From the NCBI GenBank assembly GCA_024687205.1, contig JAILES010000090.1, positions 1 through 64,000 on the forward strand: 64,000 nucleotides of DNA, in the 5' to 3' direction. This document shows, piece after piece, positions 50,486 to 58,700 of the stretch. Position numbers and translations under genes: made by a program. This DNA is from Lachnospiraceae bacterium. Its GTDB lineage: Bacteria; Bacillota; Clostridia; Lachnospirales; Lachnospiraceae. Numbering within the stretch: the stretch's first letter is position 1; every line of letters begins with the position of its first letter. The notes under the pieces were generated by a model. The model made no database searches and had not been told where the DNA came from. It worked only from the letters and a program-made list of their open reading frames with translations.

Positions 50486-51478
50486 TCATTGGACATCCCC
50501 ATTCATATCGTCAACATCGCAGTCTATTGCTATGACACAGTCGGTATGCAGCCTGCATAAGAGCTGCTTCATATATTTCTGAGGGATGGCCACGCAGCCT
50601 CCCGTATCCGGTCTCTCGGAATAGCAATGTAGAAAGATCGCCGATCCGCGTCCCGGGGTCTGCTCCGTATTGAAACTGATATTGAGACAGTACTGATAGG
50701 GTTGGGTATAGGCTATCAGATGCTCCGAAGATTTCTTGGAGAAATTTGAAGTATCCAGATCGGATATCATCGTATTGTAATAAGGTGAATCGGAATTTCC
50801 CACCCAGTAGTGATGTTCATTGACTTTGGTATAGCCTATGGTACAGCCCGGATCGTCGGCTATACCGAAGGCCCGGGTAAAATGATAAAGCCCGGTGGGC
50901 GTGGTCTCGTCCCCCTGGTGTCTGTTGTCATTATAGCCGTGTCTGCCTATGTAGGATTTCACGCTGAATACAAGCATCCAGTTTTCGTTTTCGTCTTTCT
51001 CATAAAGCGTAAAAGGCGCACTGGTCCCGTTCGCATCTCCGACTATAATCAGCTGGCTGTGTTCTCTTGCTGTCTTTGTATCCTGAAACCAGTATTCCTG
51101 CGGCTCTGCAGCCTCCGGCTCCTTCGTAGTTTCCGCCTCAGCCTCCGGTTCCGTAGTCTCAGACTCTTTTGCGGTCTCAGTCTCATTCGAAGTTTCCGGC
51201 TGATCGGCCGCAACTTCATTCTCAACCGGATCTTCCGCCGCCACAGACTCTGCATTTCCCGCTTCATCCGTGCCTTCCTCTTTCTCCGCCTCTTCCGCTT
51301 CACTTACATCAGTCCCGGCGAAGCCCGGCATATCCAGCACCACTACCTCAGGCTCCCTGTTTTCCGTCACTTCCGTGGGCTGCTCATTTCCTTCCGTTTT
51401 ATCAGAACAACCGGTGCCCAATATGAGCACCGGTAAAAGCATCAGCAATATAAGTATTTCAGATCTGAACCTATGCAA
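50486..51478 (-). CDS. L,D-transpeptidase-like (YkuD-type) lipoprotein
   Basis: A 330-residue exported protein. The N-terminus is a signal with a lipoprotein-like Cys (LILGTGC). A Glu/Thr/Ala-rich linker (about 30-125) leads to the catalytic domain. This contains AIFLHCYSERPDTGGCVAIP, the His-x-Ser/Thr-Gly-Gly-Cys pattern of YkuD-type enzymes that cross-link or attach to peptidoglycan. The start is a TTG at 51478, ten bases after GGAG and overlapping the upstream stop by eight bases; no better start is present. Confidence 0.8.
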   Translation of the reverse strand: MHRFRSEILILLMLLPVLILGTGCSDKTEGNEQPTEVTENREPEVVVLDMPGFAGTDVSEAEEAEKEEGTDEAGNAESVAAEDPVENEVAADQPETSNETETAKESETTEPEAEAETTKEPEAAEPQEYWFQDTKTAREHSQLIIVGDANGTSAPFTLYEKDENENWMLVFSVKSYIGRHGYNDNRHQGDETTPTGLYHFTRAFGIADDPGCTIGYTKVNEHHYWVGNSDSPYYNTMISDLDTSNFSKKSSEHLIAYTQPYQYCLNISFNTEQTPGRGSAIFLHCYSERPDTGGCVAIPQKYMKQLLCRLHTDCVIAIDCDVDDMNGDVQ

Positions 51479-52928
51479 GCGTCTTCTTCTCCGTTTCCAC
51501 TTTCTTGTCTCCCTCGCGGCGCTTGTCCACGATCTCTTTCTGTTTTTCGTACAGTTCCTTCTTCATTTTGGGATCCATGCGTTTCCTGCCCTTGCTTTCG
51601 TCCTCTTTCTGCTTCATCTCGCTTATGTCGATCTTCCTGCTCTTCTTTTCATCCCGAGCCCCTTCCTTCTTCTCCGGCTCAGCCTTAGCAGGCTCTGCTG
51701 CGTTCTTTCCGGGTGTCTCAGCTTCCTTTTCGGGTGCCTTCTCTTTCTTTGCAGGACTTTCGGTACCGAGGCGTACCCATTCGTTAAAGGTCTCCTCTGT
51801 CTGCGCCTTCAGCGCTATGTCCTTCGTTGCGCCCTCGGGATATACGGCATTCAGGGATACCATACTTTCTTCGGCAAAGCTTGCCAGCCTTCCTGACAGA
51901 TCCCTTCTGTTTCTTCCTCCTCCGAGTACCCCACGGAAGATGGAACCGTCTATCCTGGCATTATAATCATTAGCAGCTTTCTTAAGCTTTGCAAGACTTT
52001 CCTCTATCTCTAAAGGAGCTTTATCGGCATTCAGTTTAGATACTTCTTCCAGCGCCTCCCCGAGTTTTTTGAACTCGTCCGAATTGTTGCTCTTAGCATT
52101 TTTCAGCTCGTTATACTCTCTGAGCATCTCTTCGGCGCCTATCTGTATGTCGATCAGACGGTTTCCGTATGACTGAAGCCCGTCAAGTTTTTTGTCGACA
52201 CGTTTGTATTCCTCGCTCATGGTTTCTTCTTCAGCAACCGGCTCGGGATCATCATCTATGGCGTTGATATTCTCATATACCGAAGCTTCAGCTTTTTTCT
52301 TATATTCAACCTTGCCCTGCAGCAGTTCTTCCGTAATGAATTTATATGCTTTTTCAGCATCCACTTCTCGTGAAGTCATGTCCAGCCGGGAAACATCTTT
52401 AAAGGTCTGATCTGCGATGGCCTCATCACGGCGGATATAATACTTTCTGTAATCATCATAATCATCTCCGCTAAGCTGGTCCAGCTGATCCCTGTAATCA
52501 TCGCTTCTTATCTCCTTGATATGGTCCTTTGAGATCATTCCCTCGCGGAACTCTTCATATATCTCGAAGAGATCCGTCATCTTATAGTAATCGTCAAACT
52601 GCAGCGAGCTGTGATCCTTTCCGATCATATTTGAACTTGAAACCTGCATGCCTATCATGTTCTTATTGAAATCATGGATAGACTGCTTCATATAGTCATC
52701 ATCAACACCGCCGTTTATGGTATGTCTGTAAAAGAGGGACTGCTCCACATCCCTGATCGCATCCTCTATTCCGGGCAGCACATCTATCTCGCCTGTTGCA
52801 TCCGTCTTCCTCATACTGTGAAGCTGAAGAGCGAATTTCATTTTATCCTCAAAAGTATCCAGCGAATCCATATACCCCTGCAGCTGTACTTTCAGTTCTT
52901 TGGGATCTACATCCATAAAACCAGCCAT
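51471..52928 (-). CDS. Acidic, coiled-coil protein of unknown function
   Basis: A 485-residue protein I do not recognise. It starts AGFMDVDPKELKVQLQGYMD and is predicted largely helical, with coiled-coil-like stretches in the middle (EEMLREYNELKNAKS, KKLGEALEEVSKLNAD). Residues about 395-485 are Lys/Glu-rich and disordered (EKEAETPGKNAAEPAKAEPE). No membrane segment or signal peptide is visible. It is coupled to the L,D-transpeptidase-like gene by an eight-base overlap, with an AAGGAGG site at its own ATG. Perhaps a cytoplasmic scaffold or effector. Confidence 0.65.
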   Translation of the reverse strand: MAGFMDVDPKELKVQLQGYMDSLDTFEDKMKFALQLHSMRKTDATGEIDVLPGIEDAIRDVEQSLFYRHTINGGVDDDYMKQSIHDFNKNMIGMQVSSSNMIGKDHSSLQFDDYYKMTDLFEIYEEFREGMISKDHIKEIRSDDYRDQLDQLSGDDYDDYRKYYIRRDEAIADQTFKDVSRLDMTSREVDAEKAYKFITEELLQGKVEYKKKAEASVYENINAIDDDPEPVAEEETMSEEYKRVDKKLDGLQSYGNRLIDIQIGAEEMLREYNELKNAKSNNSDEFKKLGEALEEVSKLNADKAPLEIEESLAKLKKAANDYNARIDGSIFRGVLGGGRNRRDLSGRLASFAEESMVSLNAVYPEGATKDIALKAQTEETFNEWVRLGTESPAKKEKAPEKEAETPGKNAAEPAKAEPEKKEGARDEKKSRKIDISEMKQKEDESKGRKRMDPKMKKELYEKQKEIVDKRREGDKKVETEKKTLA

Positions 52929-53020
52929 TTTACCGACCTCCTTGTGGTATGGTTTATTTTATGTTTCACATTATAGCACAGAATGTGTATCAAAAGCGAA
53001 GCAGAAATGCTATGATATAA

Positions 53021-53145
53021 GCAAATGTACACATGCAGCTCTGCTGCATGTCTGTGTTGCATAAAAATCGAGGCCGGCATGCTTGCTTGCCGGAACGATT
53101 GTTATGTAACACAGGCATACGATCGAGGATCGTATGTACATTTGC
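53021..53145. repeat. Cloverleaf repeat element, copy C
   Basis: A 125-base element between divergent genes. Outer stem: 53021-53030 (GCAAATGTAC) with 53136-53145, perfect. Hairpin 1: 53031-53051, ACATGCAGC-TCT-GCTGCATGT. Hairpin 2: 53052-53114, base CTGTGTTGCATAA with its partner (one G-T pair), AATCG/CGATT, tip CCGGCATGC / GCTTGCCGG. Hairpin 3: 53116-53136, CATACGATC-GAG-GATCGTATG. It ends 31 bases before the pseudouridine synthase start and could form part of its leader. Confidence 0.85.
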
Positions 53146-53176
53146 CATAAGTAGTGGTTTTTGAGGTAATAACAAC

Positions 53177-53875
53177 ATGCGTCTGGATAAGTATCTTGCA
53201 AATATGCATATCGGGAGCCGCAGCGAGGTTAAGGAGCTTATCAGGAAAGGCCTGGTAAGTGTTAACGGGAATCCCGTCAAAGATCCCGGCTTTAGTCTCT
53301 CCGGCAGCGAGAACGTCACTGCAAAGGGACAGGCGGTGGAATACCGCGAGCATTTTTATTATATGCTGAACAAGCCCGCCGGCATCGTGACTGCAACTGA
53401 AGATAAGCGTGACAAGACGGTTCTCGACCTCTTCCCCGAAGAAATAAGACGCGGCCTCATACCCGCAGGCCGTCTGGATAAAGATACCGTGGGACTGCTG
53501 CTGATCACCGACGACGGTGATCTGGTCCACAGACTGCTTTCCCCCGCTCACCATGTAGACAAGCGCTACCTGCTCCACACCGACATAGCCATGGACAAAA
53601 CAGACATTGAAGCCTTCAGAGCAGGCCTGACCCTGCAGGACGGAACGGAATTAAAAGAAGCCCTTCTCGAGATCTCTGAAGCCGATCCCTGCAAAGCCGT
53701 TATAACCATACGCGAAGGCAAATACCACCAGATCAAACGCATGCTCGCCTCAAGGGGAAAACAGGTGATATATTTAAAACGTCTATCCATGGGTCCCCTC
53801 ACACTAGACCCCACCCTTAACGAAGGCGAATACCGCGAACTCACCGAAACCGAGATAAGCTCTCTATTAAACTGA
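53177..53875 (+). CDS. rsuA: 16S rRNA pseudouridine synthase (RsuA/RluB family)
   Basis: A 232-residue RNA-modifying enzyme. The N-terminal S4 RNA-binding domain (MRLDKYLANMHIGSRSEVKE) precedes the catalytic domain with AGRLDKDTVGLLLITDDG, where the Asp is the catalytic residue, and KYHQIKRMLASRGK. This matches the RsuA group that modifies U516 of 16S rRNA. A GAGGT site lies ten bases upstream. Position of pseudouridine is inferred from family. Confidence 0.9.
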   Translation: MRLDKYLANMHIGSRSEVKELIRKGLVSVNGNPVKDPGFSLSGSENVTAKGQAVEYREHFYYMLNKPAGIVTATEDKRDKTVLDLFPEEIRRGLIPAGRLDKDTVGLLLITDDGDLVHRLLSPAHHVDKRYLLHTDIAMDKTDIEAFRAGLTLQDGTELKEALLEISEADPCKAVITIREGKYHQIKRMLASRGKQVIYLKRLSMGPLTLDPTLNEGEYRELTETEISSLLN

Positions 53876-53882
53876 TTTCTAC

Positions 53883-53911
53883 TGTACAAAACGACACTTC
53901 CGCTGTATAAT
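53883..53911 (+). promoter_or_regulatory. Sigma-A promoter of the IscU-like/GGGtGRT operon
   Basis: TGTACA (53883-53888) and TATAAT (53906-53911) have a 17-base spacer. The first gene starts at 53971 after an AAGGAGG site. Confidence 0.65.
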
Positions 53912-53970
53912 ATTTTCTCAGAGTGTTTTCTAAAAAACAACCTATAAATCTTCATAAGGAGGTCTTTTAC

Positions 53971-54663
53971 ATGATTTATTCAACAGAAGTAAAGGCAATG
54001 TGTCCGGTACATCAGGGCGTTCATCATGGCGCTGCTCCCATACCGGAAGAAGCAAAATGGGTAAAGGCTAAAGAGGTTAAGGATATCTCAGGCTACACCC
54101 ACGGTATCGGCTGGTGTGCTCCCCAGCAGGGCGCCTGCAAGCTGTCCCTGAACGTTAAGGACGGCATCATCCAGGAAGCACTGGTTGAGACTATCGGCTG
54201 CTCGGGTATGACACCTTCCGCAGCTATGGCAAGTGAGATCCTTCCCGGACTCACCGTACTTGAGGCTCTTAACACCGACCTTGTGTGCGATGCCATCAAT
54301 ACAGCAATGAGAGAGCTCTTCCTTCAGATCGTTTACGGACGTACCCAGAGTGCATTCTCTGAGGACGGTCTGCAGATCGGTGCAGGTCTTGAAGACCTTG
54401 GTAAGGGTGCCCGCTCAATGGTTGGTACCACCTATGGTACTCTCGAGAAAGGCCCCAGATATCTGGAGCTTACAGACGGTTATATCACACACCTGGCTCT
54501 GGACGAGGATGATGAGATCATCGGTTACAAATATATCAACTTCGGCAAGATGATGGACTTCATCAAAGCCGGTGAAGATGTAGTCAAGGCAGTCGAGAAG
54601 GCTTCCGGACAGTACGGACGTGTGGCAGATGCGGTCAGACTTATCGACCCTCGTAAAGAGTGA
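53971..54663 (+). CDS. IscU/NifU-N-like protein paired with GGGtGRT protein
   Basis: A 230-residue protein. The central part follows the IscU/NifU scaffold pattern: GACKLSLNVKDGIIQEALVE followed by TIGCSGMTPSAAMASEILPG and LTVLEAL. It keeps the Cys in IGCSGM and others in CPVH and WCAPQQGAC, but the classic CG/C spacing is changed, so iron-sulfur binding is plausible but unproven. I chose the ATG at 53971 because of the strong AAGGAGG. It is followed 20 bases later by the GGGtGRT gene, its constant partner in anaerobes as far as I recall. Confidence 0.8.
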   Translation: MIYSTEVKAMCPVHQGVHHGAAPIPEEAKWVKAKEVKDISGYTHGIGWCAPQQGACKLSLNVKDGIIQEALVETIGCSGMTPSAAMASEILPGLTVLEALNTDLVCDAINTAMRELFLQIVYGRTQSAFSEDGLQIGAGLEDLGKGARSMVGTTYGTLEKGPRYLELTDGYITHLALDEDDEIIGYKYINFGKMMDFIKAGEDVVKAVEKASGQYGRVADAVRLIDPRKE

Positions 54664-54683
54664 TATTAAGGAGGATATAACAA

Positions 54684-55703
54684 ATGGCAAAATTTGAATC
54701 ATATGAGAGAAGAGAGAAGCAGATCCTTGCCAAGCTTGCTGAGTACGGGATCAGCTCCATCGACGAAGCAGAGAAGATCACCAAGGATGCAGGTCTTGAT
54801 GTATATCATCTGATTGAGAGCATTCAGCCTATCTGCTTTGAGAACGCTAAATGGGCTTACACCGTAGGTGCAGCCATCGCTATAAAGAAGGGCTGCCGCA
54901 AGGCTGCTGATGCTGCAGCTGCTATAGGCGAAGGCCTTCAGGCTTTCTGTATCCCCGGCTCCGTTGCAGACACCCGTAAGGTTGGTCTCGGACACGGTAA
55001 CCTGGGCAAGATGCTCCTTGAAGAGGAAACAGAGTGCTTCGCATTCCTTGCAGGTCACGAATCATTCGCAGCTGCTGAAGGTGCTATCGGTATCGCAGAG
55101 AAGGCAAACAAGGTTCGCCAGAAACCGCTCCGCGTTATCCTTAACGGTCTCGGCAAGGACGCTGCACAGATCATCTCCCGTGTCAACGGTTTCACCTTCG
55201 TTGAGACAGAGTACGATCCTTATACCAATACCGTAAAGGAAGTATCCAGAAAGTGCTATTCAAAAGATGCTAACAGCCCTCGTGCAAAGGTTAACTGCTA
55301 CGGTGCAAACGATGTTTGCGAAGGCGTTGCGATCATGTGGAAAGAGAACGTTGACGTATCCATCACCGGTAACTCAACCAACCCCACACGTTTCCAGCAT
55401 CCCGTTGCAGGTACCTACAAGAAGGAGCGCCTTGAGGCAGGAAAGAAGTATTTCTCAGTTGCATCGGGCGGCGGCACAGGCCGTACACTTCATCCCGATA
55501 ACATGGCAGCAGGTCCCGCTTCTTACGGTATGACCGATACCATGGGCCGTATGCACTCAGATGCTCAGTTCGCAGGTTCTTCATCAGTTCCCGCTCACGT
55601 TGAGATGATGGGTCTTATCGGTGCAGGTAACAACCCTATGGTTGGTATGACAGTTTCTACCGCAGTTTCCATCGAAGAGGCTGCTAAAGCAGGTAAGTTT
55701 TAA
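54684..55703 (+). CDS. GGGtGRT family protein
   Basis: A 339-residue soluble protein bearing the name-giving motif in SVASGGGTGRTLHPDN. Other conserved-looking stretches are GLGHGNLGKMLL, FLAGHESFAAAEGAIG and SSSVPAHVEMMGLIGAGNNP. The family is known mainly from strict anaerobes and has no assigned function. Codon use is noticeably biased compared with flanking genes, implying strong expression. It is cotranscribed with the IscU-like gene, and both end at a strong terminator (55721-55742). Confidence 0.88.
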   Translation: MAKFESYERREKQILAKLAEYGISSIDEAEKITKDAGLDVYHLIESIQPICFENAKWAYTVGAAIAIKKGCRKAADAAAAIGEGLQAFCIPGSVADTRKVGLGHGNLGKMLLEEETECFAFLAGHESFAAAEGAIGIAEKANKVRQKPLRVILNGLGKDAAQIISRVNGFTFVETEYDPYTNTVKEVSRKCYSKDANSPRAKVNCYGANDVCEGVAIMWKENVDVSITGNSTNPTRFQHPVAGTYKKERLEAGKKYFSVASGGGTGRTLHPDNMAAGPASYGMTDTMGRMHSDAQFAGSSSVPAHVEMMGLIGAGNNPMVGMTVSTAVSIEEAAKAGKF

Positions 55704-55720
55704 ACAACATAAAAAAAAGA

Positions 55721-55742
55721 GCGGCTTCATATCTGAAGCCGC
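55721..55742. terminator. Bidirectional terminator
   Basis: A nine-base-pair perfect stem (GCGGCTTCA / TGAAGCCGC, loop TATC) flanked by an A-run on the left and a T-run on the right. It ends both the rightward GGGtGRT operon and the leftward 1958-residue gene. Confidence 0.9.
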
Positions 55743-55754
55743 TTTTTTTATTTC

Positions 55755-58700
55755 TTATTCCACATTGACCTTTATGGTTATCTTTCTTCCGTTCACTTTA
55801 GCCGTCAGGTTCGCCTTGCCCTTCTTTCTTGCAGTCACCACGCCGGCTTCATCCACGAATACCACGCTGTCCTTACTGCTCTTAAACAGCACGCTCTGGC
55901 TGATATTCTCTTTCTTGAGGAAGAATGCACTTTCAGCCTTCATATTAAGTCTGTACCTCAGTCCGCTTCCGCTGAGATTCGCCGTACCATACAGCTTCTC
56001 ACCCTTGAAGTTTATCTCATCTACATAGAGATACATCATGTATTCGAAGCCGCCGCACTTGTATGTAAGCAGTGTGTTACCGGCTTGATCGGCCCATATG
56101 CGTCCCTTTTGATCAACCCTAGCTATCTTATTATCCGATACGTTCCATACTATAGCACCTTTTATACCGTATATGCCTTCCTTCTCTTTTGCCCCGGTAT
56201 TCATGTGTTTGATCTTTACTGCCGGTTCAGCTACGGTTACCGTCAGCTTCCTGCTCTGACCGTTGTTGGTAACCGTCATATGAGTAGTACCGCTTCCTAT
56301 CGCTGTGATCTTGCCCTTGTTGGTGACGGAAACAACTTTGTCTCTGAACACTTCATTCTTTTCAAGTTTTTCTGCAGCTACGGGATCGGTATCCGATGAC
56401 CATGTAGCATTCTTAAATGAGAAACCCTTCAGTTTCAGTGTATCCTTCTGCAAAGGTACCAGGATGACTTCCTTCGTCCAATCCTTCTTGGACTTATCCG
56501 CTTCTTTGACCGTGATCTTGCAGCTGTATCCTTTACCGTTAACATATGCGGTTACAGTCGCACTTCCCTTACCTATGCCGTATACCTCGCCGTCAGCGGT
56601 AACACTCACGATATCGCTGTCCGAAGAATACCAGCATACCTCATAATTAGCTTTATCCGTCCAGGTAAATCCGATCTTTTCCTTCGCCGCACCTGCGATC
56701 AGCGTCTTCTTCTTCTCCATCTCAGGCTTACGTACATAGACCGTTATTACAAGATTTTCCCTCTTGAGTATCGTACTGCCCTCTGCCTTCGCTTCTGCCG
56801 CATTTTTCTTAACCTTTAGAACCTTAGGATCCGTTGATTCCCATTCACCCTCAGGCAGATCGAATTTCTGTCCCTTTACCAGCCACAAAGGCTCACCTTC
56901 AACTATCTCAACCTGGGCATCAAGCGCTGATACCCCCGTCTTGTTCTCACTGGGAGATGATGCAGCAAAACGAGCCTCCAGCTTCATATTCTTAAATACC
57001 GGTGCCGTGGGATCCCAGAGCTTTCCGTTCTCATACCAGCCGAGAAATATGCCTGCCGGGTCCTTAGGCATCTCGGTTACAGCTTCGCCTTCCTTTACAC
57101 TTACAGTCGTATAAAGGGCACCATTCACATAAAAACATAAAAGGAAGCTGCCTGTTTCTGCCTGCTCTTCGACCGGATTATCCTCGGGCACATCAGAAGG
57201 TTCCGGTTCGGGGGCAGGTTCCGGTTCCGGCTGAGGTTTCACCGGCTCCGGGTCAGGCTGGGGCTTGTTCTGCTGCCCGTCCTTGGTATAACTGCCGATC
57301 CTGTTCCAGCCGTCAAGGAAGCCTTCATAATAAGTAAAGCTGTCATTATAAGCCATACCTATCTCGATCATGTATACCGCATCTTTATCCAGATCCTTAA
57401 ATACATTTTTAAGATCATATTTTGCGTATCCGTCCAGATCCTTTTCTGTAACGGTAACAGTATCCAATAAAGGATCCTCAAGATCTGCCAGATCATATAC
57501 GCTTACCGTGTAAGGAGCAATACCGGCACGGCGTGACCCCCGGAGGTAGTAATGATCAGAGCTTCCAAGGTATTCAACCTCATACTCCGGTTCGTTATCC
57601 TCATCATACCTGTACATGCGGTATCCGTATCTCTCTGTAAAGTAACCTATATACTCCTCTTCTTCCTCCGGCTCATAGGCTGCTTCTTCCGCTGCACCGT
57701 ATGCTGCCGCCTCCCCGCATTCCTCATAAAAGCCTTCCGAATGGCAGTTTTCTATCAAATTTCCGTTTTGGGTAAATCTGAAATAATAAGCCATTGCATC
57801 CGCATCCAGACCGCTGACAGCAAATGCAAACAGGTTCTTATCTGCTTCTACGGCTTTGACCGTGACACCCTCTGCCAGCTGTCTGTTATTATAATCACGT
57901 ACCTCAAGAGATAAGTGATTCTCCGTTGCAAAGCTTTCGGCTGCTTCGCCCGTATAAAGCTTATCTGCAATAAACGGTATGGTGGCCTCGACCCTTGCAC
58001 AGCCAGGATCAAAGTGGGTTTCATCCTTATAGCCCCAGAAGGCTGTAGCCTTCTGTATCACCATACCGGAATAATCAGCTGCGTATACATGAAGCGGACA
58101 AAGCAGATATTCCTGACCATATTCATCATCATTTTCACAACCATAATGGAAGCCGTCCTTGTCCTCAAGTGTGATATAATACTCACCTGCTTCCAAAGGC
58201 CTATTCAGTTTCCATTCACTCACATAGTACTCAGCTGTAGCACTGTTATAGGTTAATTCAATCTTATCTCCTGTCGATCTATAGCTGTAATACCAGTCAT
58301 CATCGTCATCGTAAACCTTCACAGCTGTCGTTAGAACCGCAAATAGCCTGTTAGCGTCAGGTCTGCAGCCGTTAATCTGTTTTGCGGTGAATCCCAGAGT
58401 ATCAGATCCGGCTCTCAGATAATTGTTGTCCAGCTTCATTTCAAAACTGCCGTCTATGAAGCTGTAATCTTCATCTCCTGTTCCTACAAGCAAGTCATCG
58501 GAGTAGCCGTATTCATCCTGATACAGCCTGTATATACCGCTATCATAACCGGAAGCAGTAACTCTCAGCTTGTATGCTCTAAGCTTCGGCACAAATTCCT
58601 TACCGTCGGTTCCTGCCAGTTTCATGCTGATCCTGCCGTTTTTAACAGTTCCTTCTGCGCTTGCTATAAGTACCGGCTCACCTTCATACTCTTCGGCCTG

